Made by a program: the position numbers and the translations under genes. Source: Artocarpus heterophyllus (lineage: Eukaryota; Streptophyta; Magnoliopsida; Rosales; Moraceae). Taken from it: a stretch of 64,000 bases of DNA. Below are positions 37,934 to 49,264 of the stretch, one piece after another (the first letter of the stretch is position 1; every line of letters begins with the position of its first letter). The notes below the pieces were generated by a model. That model was not told where the DNA came from and ran no database searches. It worked only from the letters and a program-made list of their open reading frames with translations. The DNA lies in assembly GCA_025403435.1 (NCBI GenBank), contig CM046337.1, positions 3,727,501 through 3,791,500 on the forward strand. Reading direction: 5' to 3'.

Positions 37934-39391
37934 GGCATTGGCCGGATAACACAGAAATATCCATCTATGATGTTATCGACAAGATGGAACAGAATTCTGA
38001 AGCTGTAGACCATTTAGAGAAGAGGAAGATGGCGGCATTGATATTTGTCGTTGGTGTTTTGATGGCCAACGACAAAAATTTCATGAAAATCAAAGCACAA
38101 TTCCTAACTTTGATTGATAACATAGATGCTTTTTGTGCCTATCCTTGGGGTCGAGAGTGTTTTAAGTATTCAATTAAGCAGCTAAAAAAGGATATAAAGA
38201 GTAAGTGCGGCTCGAGAAATGCAACATTCACTTTCAATGGATTTATATATCCATTTGAGGTAATTAAACATGGGTAATTTATACATTAGTTTGTATTTGA
38301 TATTGCATTTATCATTTTATATTTGATATAATATTTGATTCCAAATTTATTTTTGTTATAGGTATTTGCCTATGAATGCATCCCTGCGGTAGCCAACAGA
38401 TTCGCTAACCCTATCTCGACAGAAGATCCTGTGCCCCGAATGTGTTGTTGGAAGACGATAAAGTGGAGGGGTGCAACCAATCCTTCGAGGGTGGAGATAA
38501 GCAATTTAATAGAGCGGTCACAGGTCAATGTCTACCTATTACACATGTAATTATTTGTAATAAGTAAAATGAACATGGTCTTAACAAGACACCGTTTTAA
38601 AATTTGTTTTGCAGGATATTCGTAGCATGTTGTTTGCTACGAATGAGGAGATGAGAACCCCATGGATGGTCAATTATAGGCCTTTTGTGGGAAGAAACGT
38701 TGATCCAATTGTAAGGCAGTTGAGCGAGATTCTTGATCGGGGAGAGCGTGTAGTTTTTGGCCATGACCATCCGGAGCATGTTTCCCCTTTCGTTGCTGAA
38801 GATGCACCCTCAACTTCCGAACATGAGGATGCTCCTCCGAGAGTAGTGCGACTTGAGAACGAGGTCCAAGCCATCAGGAAAGAGCAAGAAGCCATGAGAA
38901 GAGAAATGGCATTGGGGTTTCAGCAGATGAAACAACATATTTCTGACCAATTCAAACATTGGTCAGAAATGATGCTGTCAAGGGGACATCAAGAGCATCA
39001 TTACAGTGAGGGTTATGATGGGTTTAGTACGCCTCAGCCGCACAGTACACCCCTGCATGAGGAAGGATTGGCAAACATATCTCCCTCACCTCGTCCTTGT
39101 CCGTGCACTACAGCTCAGCCTCATACTACGCCTTTGCCTGAAGATGCATCACCTCCTATTTCCTCTCCTCGCACTACGGCTGTGCCCGATATATGTCGCA
39201 CACCATCCGTTCCTTTGTCGCCTCGCACAGCACCCTCGCCTCCCTCACCACGTCCTACACATAACACTCATATAGTGGTATACGATGAAGAACCACAACC
39301 CCTACAGATAGAACGACCACAAAGACCGCGGAGGATGAGAACAAGATCACAATATATGCGAACTCCTTATACTAATCCTAGAAGAAAATGA

Positions 39392-39898
39392 TTAAGGGCT
39401 TTTGTCATATGTAAGGCAGACAATGTACTTGTTTCGGTTTTCTTTGCATGCATTCTACTGTTCTGGATTATGTTCACAGGTTTTACCAATGTCTGGATTA
39501 TGTTTACAGGTTTTATAGTTGTTTGGATTGTATTTGCAGGTTTTGGATATTCTTTAATATAAGTTGTTATGCTGTCGAAATTTTGTCTCGTCTTATAGGT
39601 TGAGTATCGTCTTATGTAGTTTTTCAGTTTATATTTCGTTTATTATTGTTGTTCAATTTCGTTTTAAGTGTTACTTTGATTTTGAGGATATATATAAACG
39701 TTATCGATTTTTATGAAAATCTAAAAACACAAATTCATTCATTCTGTATCGATATCGAAATTTCAAATAATATATATGAACAATATATCTTCAATATTTT
39801 CATCTTTACTTTTAACACTAATGTGACCTACCGACTCAATTGCCACCAATTTACAATAAATTGGTTATAGTCCCGTCTGTTTTATCTTTTTTTTTCCC
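39392..39898 (+). other. 3' flank of DUF1985 gene
   Basis: Holds about three short direct repeats of 30-38 bp around 39462-39545 (CTGGATTATGTT(C/T)ACAGGTTTT variants) and then AT-rich sequence. No gene is seen. Confidence 0.4.
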
Positions 39899-42293
39899 CA
39901 ATAGTTGGTTAATGTCATTTTCAAAATAATAATACTTGAATTCTAACAATAATAACTTAACATCCGCCAACTAAAGTTAATAATGGCCCCACTCAATAGA
40001 TATCCTCAAATGAAAAAAGCCGACGCCATGTTCTACAACTGAAAAGCGTGACTCCTGTATATCGTTCGTGTTTTTTTACCAAAAAGACACCGGGGTCGAC
40101 ACGGGTCGACATGAGGTCGACATGGGGTCGACATGGTGGTCGACCTTATGTCGACCCCATGTCGACCCGTGTCGACCTCGGTGTCTTTTTGGTAAAAAAT
40201 TCACCCCATCGTAGATCACTACCCCCATGTATCATATTTAAAGAGAAATTGTGCCTGTGGGATTTCTCTACATGTTTCCATGTGCAACATGAGAATGGAA
40301 ATAGGCAAAGGAACACTATCTTCCTTATGTTGTTTATTGTTCAACCCATGCGAGGATGAGAGTTCACACATGAAATTAAAAATTGTACAAATACAACATG
40401 GGAGATGGACACGTCAAGTGAGGGTCACTTTAAATCTGAGGTCGACATGGGTCGACCTGGGATCGACCTGGGGTCGACATGGTGGTCGACCGCATGTCGA
40501 CCCAATGTCGACCCATGTCGACCTCGGTGTCTTTTTGGTAAAAAATTCACCCCATCGTAGATCACTACCCCCATGTCGACCTCAGATTTAAAGTGACCCT
40601 CACTTGACGTGTCCATCTCCCATGTTGTATTTGTACAATTTTTAATTTCATGTGTGAACTCTCATCCTCGCATGGGTTGAACAATAAACAACATAAGGAA
40701 GATAGTGTTCCTTTGCCTATTTCCATTCTCATGTTGCACATGGAAACATGTAGAGAAATCCCACAGGCAAAATTTCTCTTTAAATATGATACATGGGGGT
40801 AGTGATCTACGATGGGGTGAATTTTTTACCAAAAAGACACCGAGGTCGACATGGGTCGACATTGGGTCGACATGCGGTCGACCACCATGTCGACCCCAGG
40901 TCGACCCATGTCGACCTCAGATTTAAAGTGACCCTCACTTGACGTGTCCATCTCCCATGTTGTATTTGTACAATTTTTAATTTCATGTGTGAACTCTCAT
41001 CCTCGCATGGGTTGAACATTAAACAACATAAGGAAGATAGTGTTCCTTTGCCTATTTCCATTCTCATGTTGCACATGAAAACATGTAGAGAAATCCCACA
41101 GGCACAATTTCTCTTTAAATATGATACATGGGGGTAGTGATCTACGATGGGGTGAATTTTTTACCAAAAAGACACCGAGGTCGACACGGGTTGACATGGG
41201 GTCGACCACCATGTCGACCTCATGTCGACCCGTGTCGACCCCGGTGTCTTTTTGGTAAAAAAACACGAACGATATACAGGAGTCACGCTTCTCAGTTGTA
41301 GAACACGGCGTCGGCTTTTTTCATTTGAGGATATCTATTGAGTGGGGCCATTATTAACTTTAGTTGGCGGATGTTAAGTTATTATTGTTAGAATTCATGT
41401 ATTATTATTTTGAAAATGACATTAACCAACTATTGTTAGAATCCATCTCCCATGTTGTATTTGTACAATTTTTAAGTTCATGTGTGAACTCTCATCCTCG
41501 CATGGGTTGAACAATAAACAACATAAGGAAGATAGTGTTCCTTTGCCTATTTCCATTCTCATGCTGCACATGGAAACATGTAGAGAAATCCCACAGGTAA
41601 AATTTCTCTTTAAATATGATACATGGGGGTAGTGATCTACGATGGGGTGAATTTTTTACCAAAAAGACATCGAGGTCGACATGGGTCGACATGCGGTCGA
41701 CCACCATGTCGACCCCAGGTCGATCCCAGGTCGACCCATGTCGACCTCGACCTCAGATTTAAAGTGACCCTCACTTGACGTGTCCATCTCCCATGTTGTA
41801 TTTGTACAATTTTTAATTTCATGTGTGAACTCTCATCCTCGCATGGGTTGAACAATAAACAACATAAGGAAGATAGTGTTCCTTTGCCTATTTCCATTCT
41901 CATGCTGCACATGGAAACATGTAGAGAAATCCCACAGGCACAATTTCTCTTTAAATATGATACATGGGGGTAGTGATCTACGATGGGGTGAATTTTTTAC
42001 CAAAAAGACACCGAGGTCGACACGGGTCGACATGGGGTCGACATAAGGTCGACCACCATGTCGACCCCATGTCGACCTCATGTCGACCCGTGTCGACCCC
42101 GGTGTCTTTTTGGTAAAAAAACACGAACGATATACAGGAGTCACGCTTCTCAGTTGTAGAACACGGCGTCGGCTTTTTTCATTTGAGGATATTTATTGAG
42201 TGGGGCCATTATTAACTTTAGTTGGCGGATGTTAAGTTATTATTGTTAGAATTCATGTATTATTATTTTGAAAATGACATTAACCAACTATTG
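39899..42293. repeat. GTCGAC-rich foldback array inside the MULE
   Basis: A 2.4-kb structure whose outer arms (from 39899 inward and from 42293 inward, several hundred bp, nearly identical) are inverted. The arms begin CAATAGTTGGTTAATGTC. Within and between them are six blocks of about 70-100 bp, each with five to eight GTCGAC palindromes every 10-14 bp (about 40 sites in all): near 40096-40192, 40440-40533, 40843-40919, 41177-41247, 41671-41756 and 42014-42105. The spacers repeat in inverted and direct order, with one tandem duplication of period 858 bp (41423 to 42281). No target duplication is seen. Decayed copies of the motif continue to about 42490. Open frames inside are by-products of the repeats. 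Confidence 0.85.
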
Positions 42294-42657
42294 TTAGAAT
42301 CCATCTCCCATGTTGTATTTGTACAATTTTTAATTTTATGTGTGAACTCTCATCCTCGCATGGGTTGAACATTAAAGAAAGTCGAAACCATGTGGACCCA
42401 TGTCGATCCTGTTCTTTTGTACTTGTACATGTCACTCAATAGCCTTATAAGGAGGTCGATACCATGTAGACCCATATCGATCCCGTTAAATTTTTAAGTT
42501 TTGTAAATTCCGGCAGCATAACGACTTAATTTAGTCATTTTCAAAGGAAACCTGTATAGAACAATACAAAAAGGGACAATAGTGATATTAAATGGAACAA
42601 TTAACAATAACTTCATCGATAACATAAAAATTCATTATCTCTTAGCAACTAACGAAA

Positions 42658-44940
42658 TCATGAAATTGGGCCATTCCTGCAAGTCTTTTGATAATGCCCG
42701 TATTGTCCGCATCTAGCGCACCTGTTTCTTCTCTGCTTGCTGCTCTCGCCTGTACTTGGAATTCTTTTGTGTTTTGTCCTACCGCGTCTTCGCTTAACAT
42801 TAGGTGGTAAAATGCGCATTTCCCTAACCTCATCGGGAATCTCCCATTGGGACAAATCTGGTACAGGATAAAGTGTCTCTGCATAAGCATTAACCAATGT
42901 ATCCGTCTTGTAATAATGTGAGCATAATTCATAAACGGATGTTTCTGCCCTCCTGCAAGCTGCAATTGCATGTTCACATGGCATTTGATCTACATCAAAC
43001 ACGCGACAAGTACAAGTTCTCAATCTGATGTTCACTGTTGCAGAAACCTCTCCACCTATGACGTAGTACTCATCAATATTTAGCTTATTCACCATTAAAA
43101 ATCCAGCTCTGTCATACCTGTCATGGAGTATTTTCTCATTCGTCGGTGTCAAAACTGAGGTATTAACAACAGCTTTGGTTCGCCTTTCGTTAAACCACAT
43201 AGACATTTTTCCCAACACAAAATCTAACAAGGCAACAACGGGGTAATCTCTCACATCTTCGAGCATTCCATTCAATGATTCAGCAAGGTTTGAGGTCATA
43301 ATATCGTATCTATTTCCTTTAAAATGAGCGCGAGACCAGTTCTCGAAGCCAACCTGCTCTTGCAGGTATCTCCCAACGCGTGGATAATGGGAACAAAGAT
43401 CCTTGAAAAACATATGGAACTCATCAATTCGATAAGCATTAGCAGCTTTAAAGAACAATGGTAGAACACCGCTAGAATGGAACGTAGCCTTGATGTTCTG
43501 CGCCACATGAAATGTGCAACAACCATGGCGTGTTGACTCATAAACTGTCTCAACAGCCTTCTTAATACTTCGATGCCGATCAGATATGAAAACTAAATCT
43601 TCGCAATCTTTCACAACTTCCTTCAACTTTGAAAAGAACCATGTCCAAGATGCATCATCTTCTTTGTCCACAATCCCCCAAGCGATGGGATAACAACAAC
43701 GTTCACTGTCTTGAGCTGTGGCCACAACTAGCACGCCTTTGAATTTTCCCTTTAGAAATGTTCCATCAACAACTATTACTTTCCTCATGCAAACAAATCC
43801 TCGTATACAGGGTCCATGTGCCACAAAAAGATATTTAAACCTGTTTGAATCGTCAACCTCAACGTGGGTAACAGTGCCATGGTTTACAGACTTGAGCATA
43901 TGATAGTACGATGGAAGGATGGCAAAACTTTCTTCGGTCGTACCCCTTAAGAGGTTAATTGCATGCTGACGAGCCAGCCAACCTTTGTAGTAACTAAAAT
44001 CTGTTCCAAATTCGCTACGAACATAATTTCGTATTGACTTAGGCCATGGACCTTGTGGCACACCTACAAATTGACTTTTGATGCACTCCCCAATAACAGA
44101 GTATGATGCTTGCTTGTGCTTGGATGAGCGTTTTTCTAGCGAACAAGAGTGAATTCCAACATACTTACGAATAATAAACATGTCTGACAATGACAACTTA
44201 CATGCCCGAACACGCCATTTACAATTTGGATCCACACATTCCACTACAAGTACATTTTTGTTCGATTTTTTTGTTAAGAACTCAAACCTTCCTTGTAAAG
44301 CTATAACATGAAGTTTTGTCCTTAACTCTCTCTTGCTTCTAAAGTGGTCACCAACTTGTAAATTAGACCCATCATTGAATGTAAAACTATTCAAACCTGA
44401 GGATGATCCGACTTCTCTTTCATTTAAAATCATGAGTGGCTGTGGAAGAGGCAGTGGACCCATTTCAATAGGAACTAAGGCATTATCGTCTAAAGCAGCA
44501 TCAACAAAAAATTCATCATCTGGCGGATTTCTCTCAATTACTTCTTCAGTAGTAGGAGCTGAGGCAATCTCCTCTCGAAGTACAATATCCCTTTCAAAAG
44601 AATTCATACCTTCTTCTTCTTCCACCTGAACATGCAGAGGTATTGCGCTACCACTTAACTTAACTAACCCCATAAAAACTAACAGGTCCTCATCATCAGA
44701 AATTCTAATCGGCTTCATCTTATCAGATTGGTTTGGCAGCATGTAAGTTATCTTCAATGACTTATTTCCATGTTCAATTCCAGTTCTTGTACAAATCTTG
44801 TTAATTAATACACTCAATTTAGGACTCTCCTCTTCTAACATTATTCCTCTCATTTCACTTTGCGCCTCACACCACACCCAACAAGTTCCCACCTCATTCC
44901 AATGTCCTCCAATGTCGAAATAAATTGGCAATGGAGCCAT
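42658..44940 (-). CDS. MuDR-type MULE transposase
   Basis: 760 aa, one uninterrupted coding exon with ATG at 44940 just after a splice acceptor (TTTTGCAG). N-terminal PB1-like region (about 3-105); acidic linker; MuDR N-terminal zinc finger (C235, C240, H264, C266; WRKY-GCM1-like); MULE DDE transposase core with D392 (VVDGTF), D454 (FISDRH), a C-X2-H motif at C475/H478, and E554 (NLAESLN). Then a SWIM zinc finger (C643, C645, C655, H657) and a C-terminal zinc knuckle (C741-X2-C744-X4-H749-X4-C754). The length is usual for the family and no break is seen. It would bind the element ends in the nucleus and catalyse cut-and-paste transposition. It is transcribed inward from the right terminus, convergent with the DUF1985 gene, as mudrA is with mudrB in maize MuDR. 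Confidence 0.92.
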   Translation of the reverse strand: MAPLPIYFDIGGHWNEVGTCWVWCEAQSEMRGIMLEEESPKLSVLINKICTRTGIEHGNKSLKITYMLPNQSDKMKPIRISDDEDLLVFMGLVKLSGSAIPLHVQVEEEEGMNSFERDIVLREEIASAPTTEEVIERNPPDDEFFVDAALDDNALVPIEMGPLPLPQPLMILNEREVGSSSGLNSFTFNDGSNLQVGDHFRSKRELRTKLHVIALQGRFEFLTKKSNKNVLVVECVDPNCKWRVRACKLSLSDMFIIRKYVGIHSCSLEKRSSKHKQASYSVIGECIKSQFVGVPQGPWPKSIRNYVRSEFGTDFSYYKGWLARQHAINLLRGTTEESFAILPSYYHMLKSVNHGTVTHVEVDDSNRFKYLFVAHGPCIRGFVCMRKVIVVDGTFLKGKFKGVLVVATAQDSERCCYPIAWGIVDKEDDASWTWFFSKLKEVVKDCEDLVFISDRHRSIKKAVETVYESTRHGCCTFHVAQNIKATFHSSGVLPLFFKAANAYRIDEFHMFFKDLCSHYPRVGRYLQEQVGFENWSRAHFKGNRYDIMTSNLAESLNGMLEDVRDYPVVALLDFVLGKMSMWFNERRTKAVVNTSVLTPTNEKILHDRYDRAGFLMVNKLNIDEYYVIGGEVSATVNIRLRTCTCRVFDVDQMPCEHAIAACRRAETSVYELCSHYYKTDTLVNAYAETLYPVPDLSQWEIPDEVREMRILPPNVKRRRGRTKHKRIPSTGESSKQRRNRCARCGQYGHYQKTCRNGPIS

Positions 44941-44952
44941 TTAGTTATTGAA

Positions 44953-46557
44953 CTGCAAAACCAAAACAAATTATTCAATAATGACTTTTAGGAAAACCTT
45001 CAATGCTAGTTCAATCAAAAAGATGCTACTAACAATTCCAACCCAAACAAAACAAAGCACCATTGCAAGATTAACAACTAATGCTATTAACAATTACATA
45101 GATATAGATTCATGTTAGTGATCAAATGTCTCTCCTCTGAGTTATATCTGTTCTTTTATTTTTTATTTCAAACAAGAATATCACAACCAATTAATCTCAT
45201 AATCTACCTACCCAAAATGGTTCACCCATAGAAAATAGAAAGCAAAATGCAGTGGATAGAAAATAAAAATCTCATAATATATCAATAATCCAATATTTGA
45301 CCTACCGCATGGATCAAATTCACACTGTAGAAATTCTACTGTAAGTGACCAAGCCTTAAAAGACAAATCCGTCTCTTTTAGCTTTTGAGAGAGTCTTTTT
45401 TTAAAAAAAGAAAGATAAAATATTAGCACTAGTATTACATCATTATACATATCACTTTCAATTTGATCTCTTTATGATAGCATCATTCCAAAAAAACAAA
45501 ACAAAACAAAACAAAAACAAAACAGAAATAGAAACAGAAACAAGAACAAAAACAAAACAAAAACAAAAACGAAAAAATAAAAACAAATAAAACAAAACAA
45601 AACAAAAAAACTATTATTTATGTTTCTTTCAAAATCTGAAAACTAGAAACTTTCTTGCGTACATATTACGGTGCAACCTAAAGTAGTATCATCTTAGGAG
45701 AAAAGCCAGCTAGCATCTATACGAACTCTTACTGAATGTAGAGCATGAAAATAGAAAACAATTTACAAGGAGACATGTGGACAGGGCAAGGCATGATGCT
45801 CTTTTGATTAAAACTTTGGGCAAGACTGTTTCTGTATTTGTTTTTGTTTTGTTTTTTTTTTAAATGAAACAAGAGTAGTTCTCTCATGCTACCTATTAAT
45901 GAGTACGTTGCCAAAGTTGCCCCAGGCTCCCAACTTAGTGTTTTCAGTTGGAAGGATTAAGTGGTCCGTTGATTTTATTTTTCTGTTTTCTCTTTTTTTG
46001 TTTCCTTTCGCCCAGGATGACTGGTTCTTCTTCTTACATAGATATGTTGGAATGATGTATAATGTCTTGCTGCCATTTTAAAGTGATACCAGTAATGGAG
46101 ATGGTTTGAATTGCTAACAAAAATGGCGATACGACGAAAACATGCGAATGAAGACCCTACCTAACGACCACCGTTGTTAATTTAACATTTTTAAACAGTT
46201 TTTTTCCCTTGCAAGAACATTTTATTTCAAGAAGTAGATTGTATAAATAAAGATGCATAATTTCGTTAATTTGACATTACATAAAATATCTGCTACACGC
46301 TAAAAACAATGAATGCCAATGTCATCACAAAGTGTATTGCTGAGGCACGTAAATGAAGTCAAATTAATGCATCATAGTAGATTTTTGTAATATGCACAAA
46401 TAAGTCAATGCAAGCCTGCAAGCCGACAGAGGGAGGGGAAAAGAAAAAAAAACCACAAAAACACCAATAAAAAAACGCAAACAAACAAATTCTTCCTCAA
46501 CACAATAATGCTTATAGGACAATCAAAGATTTGGGACTGAAAAGGGGATGGAAATAC
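44953..46557 (-). other. Intron in transposase 5' leader
   Basis: On the - strand a donor ACACCAG|GTATTT (exon end 46558) and an acceptor TTTTGCAG (exon restart 44952) bracket 1.6 kb of non-coding sequence. It includes an AAAAC-rich simple repeat (about 45487-45610). It is inferred to be an intron of the 5' untranslated leader; no coding exon is seen in it. Confidence 0.5.
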
Positions 46558-47201
46558 CTGGTGTTGTTATGAATGGAGACCGCCTGTGATCAATGGGGCT
46601 GAAGAAGATGGCGAAGAAGAAGCACTGTTGCCAAGGCCTCACTTGCTCAACTGAAGAAGAAAAGAAGAAGAAGTATGGTGGAGCTCGCGAAGGCTGGACC
46701 CGAGGCACTAATTTTGGGGAAATCTCGAAAAAAACTGCCAATTTGGGATGGTTGGGATGAGGAAAGGCAGGGAAGCTCTCGAAAGGAACGTGCTGAAAGA
46801 AAGAAGAACTAGGGATTGGGTTCCTTTTTGGGAAAATTTGATGAAAGTGCTCCCCAAGGAAAAGAGCAAGACGAGCTACTATAAAGGGCCTGGCCTAAGG
46901 AACTCCTCTGCTCAGGGCCGTCAATTGAAGAAGAAGGGAAGAAGAAGAGCACCTACTGGGTTGGAGATGAGCGCCGATTTGGGGGAAGAAGGAAGAAGAA
47001 AGGAAGGGCTGAAGCACGAGAACAGGAAATAACCAATTGGGAAATTGGTTCAATTTTTTTTTCCACTTTGTTTGTTGCTGAGTTGGTATTGTCCACGTGG
47101 GGTTTTTTCTCTTACCTCATTTGCCTGACATGGCATGTAGGCCATTGATCCAATTTCAAGAATTTTTGGTCTAGTTATCAAAAAACGCTTTCTCATTAGG
47201 C
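46558..47201 (-). promoter_or_regulatory. MULE right promoter / 5' leader exon
   Basis: The terminal region upstream of the transposase. On the - strand it is pyrimidine-rich with repeated CTTCTTCTT-type runs, similar in character to the left terminal region. The 5' leader exon probably ends at 46558. The transcription start cannot be fixed. Confidence 0.4.
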
Positions 47202-47219
47202 CTTTCATCAAAACCTCCC
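47202..47219 (-). repeat. MULE right terminal inverted repeat
   Basis: The inverted complement of the left end with three A/G differences in 18 bp. It is followed by the CTTGTGAGG target copy. Confidence 0.7.
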
Positions 47220-47225
47220 CTTGTG

Positions 47226-47245
47226 AGGCTATATATATATATATT
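47226..47245 (-). promoter_or_regulatory. Orphaned TATA region of peptide gene D
   Basis: GGCTATATATATATATAT, matching the TATA block upstream of gene C. Sequence beyond it (47280-47480) also matches the upstream flank of C (21440-21630). It is the original upstream region of gene D, moved 22 kb away by the MULE. Confidence 0.6.
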
Positions 47246-48480
47246 CATGCATGTATTAATGTATCTACGGCCAATACTTGGTGATTACTAATTGAAGGTT
47301 GACTTTCTAAATAATAATGTTTCCAATGGTACAACTTGATTAAGATTGATTGATATTATAGTTATTAATATTATAGTGATTAAGCGGGATAAAGTACAAT
47401 AAACAGGAAACTTCATAGAGAAGATAGAATCAGGCCGGACGAGAGAAGACTTTTGACTAGTCAATTTAGCATATATACACGTAACACCCAGTTTTTTTTT
47501 TTCAATTGACAGACAGGTATTTACACATATAAGTTGGTCGACAACAAGCTAAAAACGACGCCAATCTTATATGTACAGAGAAAAACGACAATTGAGGAAT
47601 ACGTCCATGATCAAAAACGACGATAACAAATGAAGAGATATAAATAGAGGGTTAAACAGCTCTTATTAAAACCGATCAAAAAAACTGAAAAAAATCATAA
47701 CAAAAAAGGGGACAAAAACATGTGGAAAATGGAAAAGATAGCACCAGGAAAACGACATCAAGTTGGAAAATATAATCGAGGCTTAGAAATGAAGAGGTCT
47801 CTAATAAAAGGACAACAAACTGAAAAAACTCGAGGATATTTTTTTGAAGGAAAAAAAAACTCAAGGATATAATGAAAAGACGTAATTCAAAATCGAGGCA
47901 AAAAGGAAAACAAAAAAAAAAACTTGGGAGTATGTCATGAACCAAAAATCGATCAAAAGAAATCATGAAAGGATGAAAATCTCATAAAACAACGTTATTA
48001 TTACAAACGAAAAACACCTGGACCTCGGGAAATGAGCTAAAAAATTATGCACCATCTAAATAAAAATGATAGTAAGAATATCATTTATATAGAAAGAAAA
48101 GGCAACAACTTGTGAAAATGTCATCCACGATTAGAACTATAAAAACGACATCATAACTAAAACGACGCCAATTTCATTAGACGACATTGATGGAAAAGGG
48201 CATAAATTAGAAAAATAACCACAAATGACAACACCTAAGAAAAGTAGTTTTGAACCTAAAAACGACAACAAGCTGACGAGAGGGCGAAGATGTCACAAAC
48301 AATATTTTCATTTGAAACGACAATACTATTCTCAAAACGACAATATCTGGAAACGACATTATTTCGGAAACGACTTAAAAATATATCTTATGCTAGGAAA
48401 CGACATCAATATGAAAGCAAAATACAATCTAGAAAACTACATTTATTGGGAGGGAAAAAAAAAAAACCAACGGCGTCACT
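47229..48480. repeat. Paralogous spacer and ACGACA-rich tract, copy 2
   Basis: Homologous to 21420-22320: shared AATAAACAGGAAACTTC, TTTGACTAGTCAATTTA and CATGAACCAAAAATCGAT. From about 48120 to 48430 the word AACGAC recurs roughly every 12-60 bp, with no matching part in copy 1. No gene is seen; the frames at 47676-47966 and 48225-48514 are low-complexity. Confidence 0.6.
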
Positions 48481-48665
48481 TGTGAAAATTGCATGTGAAC
48501 GATTGGCGATATAACATTTTTCTTGGAAAGTATGTATAAAATTCGTGATTATTGTTAGGATTAATTTCCAACAATTATCAAGCTAAACAGAGAGAGCTAG
48601 AGGACAGATCAACGCGTTTCTTAATTTTGCATAATTTAGCTACATCTCTCTCTCTCTCTATAACC

Positions 48666-49264
48666 ATGGCTAGAACTTTGAAAGTATCTGCTAACGCAAT
48701 TTTTACAATTTTCATCATTGTGACCATCGTAGACTATACATGTAAGTATTAGCAATGTACATCATATATGTTATGAACAACGGGGGATTTGGACAAATGA
48801 CTTTATGAAAAAAAAAAAAAATAGTCAATGGCCTCTCCTTTTGTGGCATCAAAAAATCGAGCTTTCTGCGTAGAAAAACTGGACTTTTTCATCCTGTTGA
48901 GGTTCTTTTTTTAGTCCAGATTATTTTTTTTCATCCTGTTGAGGTTTTTTTCAAAAAAATTGGAGCAGTTTCCCTGTCTGGAAAAAGCTTGATTTTTGTG
49001 TCAAAAAAAAAAAGACCATTTACTCAATTAAAATTTTTTGATGGCCTTTTTTTCAAATTTTCCCTATGAACAATATCTATAGTGGCTATTTTTTAAGATA
49101 TAATAATCGACATAAATATATAGGTGGATCAGTGAGGTGTTATAACTTCTACAGCACAAGTTGGCCCCGATTGTAACGACAACTGCATTACAAAAGAAAA
49201 CGGAACTGGAGGAGAGTGCGTTGGTGGAAAATGCCACTGCCGACGCTGCCATTATATATTATAA
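48666..49264 (+). pseudogene. Defensin-like gene broken by deletion
   Basis: Exon 1 (48666-48741) encodes a 25-residue signal peptide (MARTLKVSA...VTIVDYT) with a phase-1 T|GTAAGT donor. Exon 2 begins at 49124 after ATATAG with RCYNFYSTSWP. It then lacks the HGRC segment and shifts frame, meeting TAA about 15 codons in. The rest, PDCNDNC, GGEC, GGKCHCRRC, is in another frame and ends at 49264. The second cysteine is deleted, as in the 13.1-kb relic. The signal exon is still fully open. Confidence 0.75.

Larger units (their letters stand above)
28694..39391 (+). pseudogene. DUF1985-type MULE passenger gene, disrupted
   Basis: Exons recognised: 28694-29101 continuing at 37939-38259, then 38362-38523 and 38615-39391 (stop). 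Acceptors TTGAACAG, GTTATAG and TTTGCAG and donors GAG|GTAATT and CAG|GTCAAT are intact. The N-terminal part matches the plant DUF1985 domain (WFRGTEFGHVLD, then LLWSLVLRMAT, NEFW.VV, PIRYTLKDFVLLTGLCCG). The C-terminal part has a coiled-coil-like segment (EVQAIRKEQEAMRREM) and a proline-rich tail. No Ulp1-type cysteine protease domain follows, although this family often has one. Breaks: a frameshift in AATTTATAACAC (about 28862-28872), an in-frame TAG at 28880-28882 where a glutamine is expected, and the 8.8-kb Gypsy insertion inside the acidic region. DUF1985 genes are commonly carried by plant MULEs; their role is unknown. Confidence 0.75.
24812..47219. mobile_element. 22.4-kb MULE with nested insertions
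   Basis: The left end GGAAGATTTTGATAAAAG and the inverted right end GGGAGGTTTTGATGAAAG match at 15 of 18 positions, with only A/G differences. The flanks are CTTCTTGAGG (24802-24811) and CTTGTGAGG (47220-47228), a decayed 9-10 bp target duplication as expected for Mutator-like elements. The paralogous, uninterrupted flank of gene C (GATGGCTTGGGAGGCTATATA near 21408-21430) shows the empty site. The contents are a MuDR-type transposase on the - strand, a DUF1985-type gene and RING-CH exons on the + strand, a GTCGAC foldback array between them, and a young Gypsy insertion. Without the Gypsy the element is about 13.6 kb. Ends are uncertain by about 2 bp. Confidence 0.8.

Noticed and set aside
40048..42144. 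Repeated open frames of 66-103 codons on both strands
   Set aside because: They are translations of the inverted GTCGAC array; the same peptide recurs on either strand wherever the repeat recurs, with no start context or domain.
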